From positions 1 to 5,092 of the forward strand of contig JAJYNP010000297.1 in NCBI GenBank assembly GCA_021786265.1: 5,092 nucleotides of DNA, written 5' to 3'. This DNA comes from Chloroflexota bacterium. GTDB taxonomy: Bacteria; Chloroflexota; Limnocylindria; Limnocylindrales; CSP1-4. The notes beneath the pieces were generated by a model. That model was not told where the DNA came from. It saw only the letters and a list, made by a program, of their open reading frames with translations, and did not search any database. The translations under genes and the position numbers were made by a program. Shown here one piece after another: positions 1 to 5,092 of this stretch (position 1 is its first letter; every line of letters begins with the position of its first letter).

Positions 1-8
1 GAGGCGCC

Positions 9-389
9 ATGCTGCTCCGGTACCGGGCTCGAGAGGGGATGCTCGCCTGGGCGTTCCACCGCATCAGCGGGGTCGCCATCTGGCTCTTCGTCGTCCTCCA
101 CGTCGTCGACATCTACCTGGTCGGCGGTGACCCGAAGGCCTACAACACGATCCTGCAGGTGTACGCGAGCGCCCCGGGCCGTGTCATGGAGGTGCTGCTG
201 GGCGCTGCGCTGCTGTACCACGCCCTGAACGGGCTGCGCATCCTGATCATCGACCTGTGGCCGGTGATGACCGTCTACCACCGGGCGCTCTGGTACGCGA
301 GCTGGGTGATCTTCGTGGTGGTGGGCATCCCGGGGGCCTTCATCATCATGCGGCCGGTGATCGGCCCGGCCCTCGGCATCGGGGCGTAG
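9..389 (+). CDS. sdhC: Succinate dehydrogenase cytochrome b subunit SdhC (membrane anchor)
   Basis: This is one of two hydrophobic anchors that hold the SdhAB catalytic part of complex II on the inner face of the membrane and help bind haem b and quinone. The 126-residue product has three predicted membrane helices (about 14-38, 58-80 and 94-118), which is the usual size and layout of the family. The HRxSG signature is at H17-R18-S20-G21; in the E. coli protein the Ser and Arg of this motif line the quinone site. H71, in a HALNGLR context in helix 2, matches the haem ligand of E. coli SdhC (H84). H31 near the outer end of helix 1 is a possible second haem ligand. The ATG follows a GAGG four bases upstream, right at the window edge; a later ATG at residue 11 would remove conserved N-terminal sequence. 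It is the first gene of sdhCDAB, 12 bases before sdhD. The operon promoter lies outside the window. Confidence 0.93.
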   Translation: MLLRYRAREGMLAWAFHRISGVAIWLFVVLHVVDIYLVGGDPKAYNTILQVYASAPGRVMEVLLGAALLYHALNGLRILIIDLWPVMTVYHRALWYASWVIFVVVGIPGAFIIMRPVIGPALGIGA

Positions 390-401
390 GAGGGCGGCGC
401 G

Positions 402-794
402 ATGGTGATGATCGACCACCGGACGGCGGGCCGCAGCCGCCCTCAGGGGAGCGGCTTCGAGCTCTTCGTCTGGTACTTCATGCGGATCACGGGCGTGATG
501 CTGTTCGTGCTGGCGCTCGCCCACTTCAGCATCATGCACTTCCTCTTCGACCCGTCGCAGGAGAACGCGTCGTGGATCGCGGCGCGCTGGGGCAGCCTCG
601 CCTGGCGGGTCTTCGACTGGACTCTGCTGATGATGGTGCTCTTCCACAGCTTCATGGGCGTGCGCACGGTGCTCACGGACTACGTGCACGGCGCGCGCGC
701 GCGGCTGCTGTCGATGTCGACGCTGTACGTGATCGCGATCGTCCTGTTCGTGGCCGGGACGGGCGTCGTCCTGACGCTTCCGGCCGGGGCGTGA
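402..794 (+). CDS. sdhD: Succinate dehydrogenase hydrophobic anchor subunit SdhD
   Basis: This is the second membrane anchor of succinate dehydrogenase, pairing with SdhC to form the haem- and quinone-binding membrane domain. The product has 130 residues and three predicted membrane helices (about 24-49, 66-90 and 105-127) after a short polar, basic N-terminus. The RITG motif at 28-31 mirrors the HRISG motif of SdhC. H82 in helix 2 is the expected haem ligand (E. coli H71). The D93-Y94 pair after it matches E. coli D82-Y83, where the Tyr contacts the quinone head group. H41 and H46, spaced H-x4-H in helix 1, resemble the distal-haem region of the fused di-haem SdhC of Bacillus. A strong Shine-Dalgarno GGAGGG at 389-394, seven bases upstream, fixes the ATG at 402, although a second ATG lies two codons later. 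The stop codon is two bases before sdhA, so translation is probably coupled. Confidence 0.92.
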   Translation: MVMIDHRTAGRSRPQGSGFELFVWYFMRITGVMLFVLALAHFSIMHFLFDPSQENASWIAARWGSLAWRVFDWTLLMMVLFHSFMGVRTVLTDYVHGARARLLSMSTLYVIAIVLFVAGTGVVLTLPAGA

Positions 795-796
795 CG

Positions 797-2536
797 ATGG
801 AGGCCCCGATCACCCACGAGTTCGACGCGGTCATCGTCGGCGCCGGCGGCGCCGGCCTGTACGCCGCGCTGGAGCTGGCCCGCGAGGGCGTGCCCACCGC
901 GGTCCTCTCGAAGCTGTACCCGACCCGCTCCCACACGGGCGCCGCGCAGGGCGGCATCTGTGCGGCCCTGGGCAACCAGGAGGAGGACCACTGGGAGTGG
1001 CACATGTTCGACACCGTCAAGGGCGGTGACTACCTCGTGGACCAGGACGCGGCGGAGATCCTGGCGCGCGAGGCGATCGAGACGGTGATCGAGCTCGAGC
1101 ACCTGGGGTTGCCGTTCAACCGCACCGAGGACGGGCGCATCGACCAGCGTCGCTTCGGCGGCCACACGCGGAACTTCGGCGAAGCGCCGGTCAAGCGCGC
1201 CTGCTATGCGGCCGACCGCACCGGCCACATGATCCTGCAGACGCTCTACCAGCAGTGCATCAAGCACGGCGTGCGCTTCTTCGACGAGTACCACGTCGTC
1301 GACCTGCTGATCGAGGACGGCATGAGCCGCGGCGTGGTGGGCTACCGCCTCGCCGACGGCGCGCTCCATGTCTTCCGCTCGAAGGCGGTGCTGCTGGCCA
1401 CGGGCGGCTACGGTCGCGCCTTCCGCATCACGTCGAATGCGCACACGCTCACCGGCGACGGCGCGGCGCTGGCCTACCGGCGCGGCGTGCCGCTCGAGGA
1501 CATGGAGTTCTACCAGTTCCATCCGACGGGCCTGGCGGGACTCGGCGTGCTGCTCTCCGAGGCGGCGCGTGGCGAGGGCGGCATCCTGCTCAACGGCAAG
1601 GGCGAGCGCTTCATGGAGCGGTACGCCCCCACGATGCTGGACCTGGCGCCGCGTGACGTCGTGAGCCGCGCGATCTACCGCGAGATCCGGGAGGGTCGCG
1701 GGGTCGACGGCAAGGACTACGTGTGGCTCGACGTGCACCACCTGGGGCGCGCGGTCATCGACGAGAAGCTCCCCGACATCACCGACTTCGCCCGCATCTA
1801 CCAGGGCGTGGAACCCTACACGCAGCCGGTGGGCATCCAGCCCACCGCCCACTACGCGATGGGCGGCGTGCCCACCGACCTGACCTCGCGGGTCGTGATC
1901 GACGAGCACAACACGGCGCTGCCCGGGCTCTACGCGGCGGGGGAGTGCGCGTGCGTGAGCGTCCACGGCGCCAACCGGCTGGGCACGAACTCGCTCCTCG
2001 ACATCCTCGTCTTCGGGCGGCGCGCCGGTCGCGACATGGCGCGCTTCGCACGGGAGTCCGACATGCCCGACCTGCCGGCGGATCCCGCCGAGCCGGCGCG
2101 CGCCGAGCTCGAGACGCTCCGCTCGCGGCGCGAGGGGGAGCCCCCGGCACGGATCCGCCGCGAGCTCGCGGACGTGATGATGGACGACGTCAGCGTGTTC
2201 CGCACCGACGAGACCCTGCGGCGTGCGCAGGGGGCGGTCAGGGACCTCAAGGATCGCTATCGCGGCGTGCGGGTCCAGGACGGCGGCGCCCATTTCAACC
2301 AGGACCTGCTCGAGGCCCGCGAGGTCGGCTACCTGCTCGACTGCGCTGAGACGACCGTGACGGCGGCCCTGGCGCGGCAGGAGAGCCGTGGTGCCCATTA
2401 CCGGGAGGACTACCCCGAGCGCGACGACCCGAACTGGCTCAAGCACTCGCTGGCCTATCGTGCCGACGGCGGGCCGACGCTGCGCTACAAGCCGGTGACC
2501 ATCACGCGCTTCACGCCGAAGCCGCGCACCTACTAG
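797..2536 (+). CDS. sdhA: Succinate dehydrogenase flavoprotein subunit SdhA
   Basis: This catalytic subunit of complex II (EC 1.3.5.1) oxidises succinate to fumarate and reduces its covalently bound FAD; it links the TCA cycle to the respiratory chain. The 579-residue product is close to the E. coli length (588). The Rossmann dinucleotide motif VGAGGAG is at 14-20. H46 in SHTGAAQGG is the residue that carries FAD in the family. Substrate and proton-transfer residues are all present: H242 in FHPTG, E255 and R258 in the EAARGEGG stretch, R286 in APRDVV (the proton shuttle in E. coli numbering), H352 in HYAMGG, and R394 in NRLGTNS. The C-terminal helical and capping regions are complete. The ATG at 797 follows the sdhD stop by two bases with only a weak GGGG upstream, which suggests translational coupling; an in-frame GTG at 791 would add only two residues. 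The reading frame stays open further upstream only as a high-GC shadow inside sdhD and sdhC. Confidence 0.97.
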   Translation: MEAPITHEFDAVIVGAGGAGLYAALELAREGVPTAVLSKLYPTRSHTGAAQGGICAALGNQEEDHWEWHMFDTVKGGDYLVDQDAAEILAREAIETVIELEHLGLPFNRTEDGRIDQRRFGGHTRNFGEAPVKRACYAADRTGHMILQTLYQQCIKHGVRFFDEYHVVDLLIEDGMSRGVVGYRLADGALHVFRSKAVLLATGGYGRAFRITSNAHTLTGDGAALAYRRGVPLEDMEFYQFHPTGLAGLGVLLSEAARGEGGILLNGKGERFMERYAPTMLDLAPRDVVSRAIYREIREGRGVDGKDYVWLDVHHLGRAVIDEKLPDITDFARIYQGVEPYTQPVGIQPTAHYAMGGVPTDLTSRVVIDEHNTALPGLYAAGECACVSVHGANRLGTNSLLDILVFGRRAGRDMARFARESDMPDLPADPAEPARAELETLRSRREGEPPARIRRELADVMMDDVSVFRTDETLRRAQGAVRDLKDRYRGVRVQDGGAHFNQDLLEAREVGYLLDCAETTVTAALARQESRGAHYREDYPERDDPNWLKHSLAYRADGGPTLRYKPVTITRFTPKPRTY

Positions 2537-2552
2537 AGCGGGAGCGCATCGC

Positions 2553-3251
2553 ATGCAGGTCCAGCTTCGCATCCAGCGCTTCGATCCCGAGCGTGACACG
2601 GCCCCGCGCTGGGAGGAGTACCGACTCGACGTCGACCCCATGGCCCGGGTGCTCGACCTCCTGCACATGGTCAAGTGGGAGCAGGACGCCTCGCTCACCT
2701 TCCGCCGCTCCTGCGGCCACGGCATCTGCGGCTCGGACGCGATGCTGATCAACGGCCGCAACCGCCTGGCGTGCAAGATCCGCGTCGACCAGCTCGGGAA
2801 GAGGATCTCGGTCTCGCCGCTCCCGGGGCTGCCCATCGTGAAGGACCTGGTCGTCGACATGGAGGGGTTCTTCGCCAAGTACCGGTCGGTCCGTCCGTTC
2901 CTGGTCAACGACGATCCGGCACCGGCGAGGGAGCGTCGCCAGTCGCCCAGGCAGCGGGCCGTCTTCGACGACACCACGAAGTGCATCCTCTGCGGGGCAT
3001 GCACGTCGTCGTGCCCGTCGTTCTGGGCGCGCCCGGGGTACGTGGGCCCGGCGGCCATCGTAAACGCCCATCGCTTCATCTTCGACTCGCGCGACGAGGG
3101 GGCCGAGGAGCGACTCGAGATCCTGTCGGACAAGGACGGTGTCTGGCGCTGCCGGACGATCTTCAACTGCGTGGACGCGTGCCCGCGCGGGATCAACATC
3201 ACCCGGGCGATCCTGGAGGTGTCCGGGGCGATCGTGGAGCGCACGGCCTGA
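2553..3251 (+). CDS. sdhB: Succinate dehydrogenase iron-sulfur subunit SdhB
   Basis: This subunit carries electrons from the FAD of SdhA to the quinone site at the membrane through three Fe-S clusters. In the 232-residue product the N-terminal ferredoxin domain has the [2Fe-2S] ligands C54, C59, D62 and C74; Asp replaces the usual third Cys, as in E. coli (D63) and, from memory, in actinobacterial SdhB. The C-terminal domain has C144, C147, C150 and C154 (CILCGACTSSCP), then C200, C206 and C210 (CRTIFNCVDACP). By homology C144, C147, C150 and C210 bind [4Fe-4S], while C154, C200 and C206 bind [3Fe-4S]. Around the quinone site P155 and W158 are kept, but the positions of E. coli W164 and H207 hold A159 and R201. 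GGGAG at 2540-2544, eight bases upstream, supports the ATG. It lies 16 bases after sdhA and is the last sdh gene. Confidence 0.96.
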   Translation: MQVQLRIQRFDPERDTAPRWEEYRLDVDPMARVLDLLHMVKWEQDASLTFRRSCGHGICGSDAMLINGRNRLACKIRVDQLGKRISVSPLPGLPIVKDLVVDMEGFFAKYRSVRPFLVNDDPAPARERRQSPRQRAVFDDTTKCILCGACTSSCPSFWARPGYVGPAAIVNAHRFIFDSRDEGAEERLEILSDKDGVWRCRTIFNCVDACPRGINITRAILEVSGAIVERTA

Positions 3252-3263
3252 GCGCGCCGCGCC

Positions 3264-3295
3264 GCCCGCCCGCCGGCCCGTCGGCGGCCGCGGGC
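3264..3295 (+). terminator. GC-rich hairpin after sdhB (possible weak terminator or mRNA end stabiliser)
   Basis: Two stacked arms pair perfectly: GCCCGC (3264-3269) with GCGGGC (3290-3295), and CCGCCG (3270-3275) with CGGCGG (3282-3287). A two-base bulge (3288-3289) and a six-base loop complete the structure. It begins 12 bases after the sdhB stop and ends about 33 bases before the proposed RNase HI start. There is no T-run, so it is not a classical intrinsic terminator. It may reduce read-through or protect the 3' end of the sdh mRNA. In DNA this rich in GC some hairpins occur by chance, so the role is uncertain. Confidence 0.35.
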
Positions 3296-3328
3296 TCCAG
3301 CGGGACCCCGCCGCCAGGGCTCCGCCTC

Positions 3329-3802
3329 GTGATCCGCACCGACGGTGCGGCGCGGGGCAACCCGGGGCCGGCGTCGTGCGGCGCGGTCCTGGTGGACGCC
3401 TCGGGGCCGGACCCACGGGACCCGGACGCGCAACCGCTGGCGGTCATCGCGCGGCCCCTGGGAACCCGCACCAACAACGTGGCCGAGTACGCCGGCGTGG
3501 TCCTCGCCCTGCGGCTCGCGCGGCGGCTGGGGGCCGAGGAAGTTGACCTGGTGCTCGACTCGAACCTGATCGTGGAGCAGCTGAACGGCCGGTGGCGGGT
3601 GCGCGACGCCAAGCTCGCGGGACTGCACGGCGAGGCACGTCGCCTGCTCGGGGCGCTGCGACGATGGAGCGCCACGCACGAGCCGCGCGCCCGGAACCGC
3701 GCCGCGGATGCCCTGGCGAACCTCGCCCTCGACGACCCGGCCGCGGCCGCCGCGCTGGAGCGGCAGTACCGCGCCGCTCTCGGGCTCGACCCCGCGGAGT
3801 AG
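3329..3802 (+). CDS. Ribonuclease HI family protein (small, stand-alone)
   Basis: This predicted RNase H cleaves the RNA strand of RNA-DNA hybrids, for example R-loops or leftover primers. The 157-residue product shows all four acidic metal-binding residues of the fold: D5 in TDGAARGNPGP, E53 in NNVAEY, D77 in LDSNLIVEQ and D127 in RAADALAN. The NGRWRV and PRARN blocks closely resemble, from memory, the N-terminal RNase H domain of Mycobacterium Rv2228c. No C-terminal phosphatase-like domain is present here, and the E. coli basic handle is missing. Residues 26-36, between the first two strands, form a Pro- and Asp-rich loop. The frame is open far upstream inside sdhB, but the only usual start codon after sdhB is GTG at 3329. 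It has no good Shine-Dalgarno site and begins within the first beta strand. A non-standard CTG at 3248, overlapping the sdhB stop, would add a Pro/Ala-rich tail. The gene may be read through from sdh. Confidence 0.85.
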   Translation: MIRTDGAARGNPGPASCGAVLVDASGPDPRDPDAQPLAVIARPLGTRTNNVAEYAGVVLALRLARRLGAEEVDLVLDSNLIVEQLNGRWRVRDAKLAGLHGEARRLLGALRRWSATHEPRARNRAADALANLALDDPAAAAALERQYRAALGLDPAE

Positions 3803-3820
3803 GCCCCGGCGCGGGCGGCA

Positions 3821-4180
3821 GTGTCGACGAGCCGGCCTGTAAGCCGAGTTCTGTGCCGCGGTCGAAACCGCGACGACGGTCATCCATCTCGGCACGGCGG
3901 TTGCCCGCCGGCTCGGCGCGGCCTACCCGAGGGCTCGGTGACGCACCTGCGCCGGGACGGATCCCGGCCTCGCCCTCCTATTCGGCCTTGCTCCGGGTAG
4001 AGCTTGCCCCGTTTCACCCCGACCCCTGCGGGCCGGACTCGTCTCTGTGGCGCTGGTCCTCGCCTCGCGGCGGACGGGCGTTACCCGCTACCCTGCGTCA
4101 TGGAGCTCGGACTTTCCTCGAGGCCGCCGCCGGGTTGCCCCGGCGTGGACCCGCGACCGTCCGGCCGACTCGTCGACCCT
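3821..4180 (-). ncRNA. rnpB: RNase P RNA (catalytic RNA of ribonuclease P)
   Basis: This is the catalytic RNA that trims the 5' leader from tRNA precursors, working with the RnpA protein. Read on the - strand, the 5' conserved core GAGGAAAGUCCGAGCUCC is at 4119-4102, and the 3' core AGAACUCGGCUUACAGGCC ends near 3834. P4 is supported by covariation: AAG(U)CCGAG pairs with CUCGGCUU where E. coli has CCGGG with CCCGG. P1 is a 15-bp pairing between 4163-4177 and 3823-3837 with one G-U, which sets both ends. P2 pairs 4155-4161 with 3875-3881. Other helices are a GCAA-capped hairpin (4129-4144, P3 region), a GCGA-capped P9, P15 (3972-3977 with 3929-3934) enclosing a hairpin (3951-3968), a GCAA-capped P18 (3895-3910), and a UUCG-capped P19 (3857-3872). 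ACAGAGA and GGAGCAAGGCC are also present. The P13/P14 arm appears to be missing. Ends are estimates to within a few bases. Confidence 0.96.
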
Positions 4181-4183
4181 GGG

Positions 4184-4189
4184 ATTCTA
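4184..4189 (-). promoter_or_regulatory. Probable -10 element of the rnpB promoter
   Basis: On the - strand the hexamer TAGAAT ends six to seven bases before the predicted start of the P1 helix, which is the spacing expected if the RNA begins near 4177-4180. No good -35 hexamer is found 16-18 bases upstream (CGACGA at the 17-base position), so the promoter is only half supported. It sits just after the stop codon of the small upstream gene on the same strand. Confidence 0.5.
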
Positions 4190-4199
4190 CCCGGCGCGA

Positions 4200-4436
4200 T
4201 CACTCCTCGTCGGGACGGAACACGTGCGATGCGACGCAGGCGTCGCAGATGTCGCGCGACGCGATGAGCTCCCCCAGCGGGATCGGGACCAGGCGGTCAG
4301 GGTAGAGGCAATCCACGGTGTAGACGGGCGCGGACCCCCGCCGGACCACCGAGAGGCGCCGGAACGTGCAGCGGCGCAGGTGGTCGCGCCGCGCCACCCC
4401 GGCCGCCGTGTCGATCGCCCGCTCCTCGAGTGCCAC
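4200..4436 (-). CDS. Small conserved-looking protein of unknown function with four Cys
   Basis: I do not recognise this protein. The frame has strong G/C third-position bias and ordinary amino-acid composition, which supports real coding. From the GTG at 4436 the product is 78 residues: a charged N-terminal part (about 1-35), then a stretch with V38-Y39-T40-V41-D42-C43-L44-Y45, a Pro-Leu segment (about 46-57), and a C-terminal C64-x2-C67-x3-H71 motif before an acidic tail. Cysteines C23, C43, C64 and C67 could bind a metal, but this is inference. No signal peptide or membrane helix is seen. An in-frame ATG at 4484 would give 94 residues; the extra 16 are Gly-rich, include a rare ATA codon and have weaker third-position bias, so I prefer the GTG. 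A GGAGGT lies in this stretch but 15 bases from the GTG, farther than usual. It is divergent from mraZ and ends about 20 bases before rnpB on the same strand. Confidence 0.62.
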   Translation of the reverse strand: MALEERAIDTAAGVARRDHLRRCTFRRLSVVRRGSAPVYTVDCLYPDRLVPIPLGELIASRDICDACVASHVFRPDEE

Positions 4437-4609
4437 GCCGGTTCCCGTTGCACCTCCGGCGCCGGAGCCTATCACCAGCCGCATCTGGGCGACACCCGCC
4501 GTTTCGTACTACGCGGGATGCACCGTCCGCCGTCCGGCCCAGGCCGGTCGGCGCCCCGGTCGGCGACCTCCGAGTTCACGTCGCGCCCTCCCACGGCCCT
4601 CGAATCGCA

Positions 4610-4637
4610 TTGACGCGGCACTCTCGACGTGTATGAT
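4610..4637 (+). promoter_or_regulatory. Sigma-70-type promoter of mraZ
   Basis: The -35 hexamer TTGACG (4610-4615) and the -10 hexamer TATGAT (4632-4637) are separated by 16 bases. Each differs from the consensus at one position. This AT-containing block stands out in very GC-rich DNA. Transcription would start near 4643-4645, about 55 bases before the mraZ start codon and inside the following repeat array. Confidence 0.8.
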
Positions 4638-4640
4638 GCT

Positions 4641-4680
4641 AGCAAGTGGCGCCAAGTGGCGCAAAGTGGGGTAGAGCGGG
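4641..4680 (+). promoter_or_regulatory. MraZ operator: 10-bp direct repeats (MraZ boxes)
   Basis: The sequence splits into four units of exactly ten bases: agcaagtggc, gccaagtggc, gcaaagtggg and gtagagcggg. The first three share AAGTGG; the fourth is degenerate. Ten-base-spaced repeats with a GTGG or TGGG core upstream of mraZ are the known binding sites of the MraZ protein in E. coli and Mycoplasma, where MraZ represses its own operon. Here they begin four bases after the -10 element and cover the predicted transcription start and early leader, so bound MraZ would block the polymerase. The match to the family is established knowledge; actual binding is inferred. Confidence 0.82.
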
Positions 4681-4685
4681 GAAGC

Positions 4686-4692
4686 GGAGAGG
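4686..4692 (+). promoter_or_regulatory. Shine-Dalgarno site setting the GTG start of mraZ
   Basis: GGAGAGG lies eight bases before the GTG at 4701. It decides the start: no ATG is available in this frame near the conserved N-terminus, and the MFIGEY-like beginning typical of MraZ follows at once. Confidence 0.75.
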
Positions 4693-4700
4693 CCCGGATC

Positions 4701-5092
4701 GTGTTCATCGGCGAGTACCGGCACACCGTGGACGAGAAGGGGCGCCTGGCCGTCCCGTCTCGATTCCGGGCGGAGCTGGCCGAGGCGCCGGTGATCACCC
4801 GTTGGCTCGATTCCTGCCTGGCGATCTTCCCGAGGGCCGAGTTCGACCGGCTCGCCGAGAGGGTCGCCGCGCTCCCGCTTGGCGATGCGAACGCCCGGTC
4901 CTTTCGCCGGCACGTGTTCGCCCACGCGTTCGAGGTCGAGCTCGATCGCCAGGGTCGGGTCCTCGTGCCCCCGTCGCTCAGGGAGTGGGCGTCATTGAGC
5001 AACGAGGCCGTCGTGGTGGGCGGCCACGATCACGTGGAGCTCTGGACGCCCGACGCGTGGGCGTCCTACAGCGCGGCCATGTCCGCGCCCGA
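4701..5092 (+). CDS. mraZ: Transcriptional regulator MraZ (3' end beyond the window)
   Basis: MraZ is an AbrB-like DNA-binding protein that forms ring-shaped oligomers on the nucleoid and regulates the division and cell wall (dcw) cluster that it usually heads. The 130 visible residues start FIGEYRHTVDEKGRLAVPSRF. Two swapped-hairpin half-domains are present, each with the family's D-x3-R motif: D11 to R15 (DEKGRLAVP) and D82 to R86 (DRQGRVLVP). Between them lie a hydrophobic CLAIFP segment (39-44) and a helix with FDRLAERV. H109 and W115 (LW) fall in the conserved end of the second half. MraZ proteins are usually about 143-152 residues, so only the C-terminal tail is cut off by the window edge. 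The start is GTG, supported by GGAGAGG at 4686-4692. The gene has its own promoter and operator repeats, which fits autoregulation. rsmH (mraW), ftsL and pbp genes are expected downstream but are not seen here. Confidence 0.96.
   Translation, partial: MFIGEYRHTVDEKGRLAVPSRFRAELAEAPVITRWLDSCLAIFPRAEFDRLAERVAALPLGDANARSFRRHVFAHAFEVELDRQGRVLVPPSLREWASLSNEAVVVGGHDHVELWTPDAWASYSAAMSAP

Noticed and set aside
257..796. Upstream extension of the sdhA frame by 180 codons
   Set aside because: It overlaps sdhC and sdhD in another frame and encodes low-complexity Gly/Arg/Asp sequence; SdhA begins at the ATG at 797 by homology.
2675..3328. Upstream extension of the RNase HI frame into sdhB
   Set aside because: The added sequence is a shadow of sdhB (Pro/Arg/Gly-rich) and matches no domain seen with RNase HI.
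3336..3348. Palindrome GCACCG-A-CGGTGC near the RNase HI start
   Set aside because: It encodes the conserved T-D-G-A catalytic motif and is explained by coding constraint.
3803..3820. Possible bidirectional terminator between the RNase HI gene and rnpB
   Set aside because: Only a weak four-bp GC pairing and no T-run on either strand; not enough to call.
680..3895. Very long open frame on the - strand opposite sdhD, sdhA, sdhB and the RNase HI gene
   Set aside because: It is a high-GC shadow of strongly recognised + strand genes; the product is rich in Arg, Ala and Val with no known domain, and it also runs into rnpB.
3592..4305. Open frames on the + strand through 3592-4305, including those starting at 4004 and 4047
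   Set aside because: This stretch is the RNase P RNA gene on the opposite strand; the frames result from lack of stop codons in GC-rich structured RNA.
4546..4565. Two copies of GGTCGGCG twelve bases apart, next to a CCGGCC-CA-GGCCGG palindrome (4534-4547)
   Set aside because: Short GC motifs like these are expected by chance in this base composition; no link to a promoter or known site is seen.
4472..5002. Open frames on the - strand opposite mraZ and its promoter
   Set aside because: They are antisense to the clear mraZ coding sequence and cross its promoter and operator.
1..5092. A previously undescribed defence, mobile or biosynthetic system
   Set aside because: All recognisable genes are core metabolism, RNA processing or division control; no repeats, integrase, transposase, toxin or defence signature was found.

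Overview
The window is GC-rich bacterial chromosome (roughly 70% by eye, with G or C at most third codon positions). Protein and RNA style fit a high-GC Gram-positive-like lineage (Actinomycetota or Chloroflexota). The SdhB [2Fe-2S] loop with Asp as third ligand, the SdhC and SdhD anchors and the Rv2228c-like RNase HI all point that way, but the phylum cannot be fixed from the sequence alone. Everything looks like core chromosome. I see no mobile element, CRISPR array, tRNA or phage gene.

Positions 9-3251 are a complete, tightly packed succinate dehydrogenase operon in the order sdhC-sdhD-sdhA-sdhB, all on the + strand with gaps of 12, 2 and 16 bases. SdhC and SdhD are membrane anchors with haem and quinone residues, SdhA is the FAD subunit with all catalytic residues, and SdhB carries three Fe-S clusters. 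Together they oxidise succinate to fumarate and pass electrons to the quinone pool. A strong GC hairpin (3264-3295) follows sdhB. Then comes a small stand-alone RNase HI-family gene (3329-3802, GTG start) with all four acidic catalytic residues.

Positions about 3821-4180, on the - strand, are the gene for RNase P RNA (rnpB). It is recognised by its conserved core and confirmed by several helices (P1, P2, P4, P9, P15, P18, P19). It converges with the RNase HI gene, with under 20 bases between them. A long open frame through this stretch on the + strand is spurious. Just upstream of rnpB, on the same strand, is a small Cys-containing protein of unknown function (4200-4436, possibly from 4484).

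Positions 4610-5092 open a new divergent unit: a clear sigma-70-type promoter, a run of 10-bp direct repeats that match MraZ operator boxes, a Shine-Dalgarno site, and a GTG-started mraZ that runs off the window. mraZ normally heads the division and cell wall (dcw) cluster, so murein synthesis and division genes probably follow.

I did not find an undescribed system. The points most worth checking are an RNase P RNA that seems to lack the P13/P14 arm, the MraZ operator placed over the start of transcription, a histidine pattern in SdhC/SdhD that suggests two haems, and the unrecognised small Cys protein.
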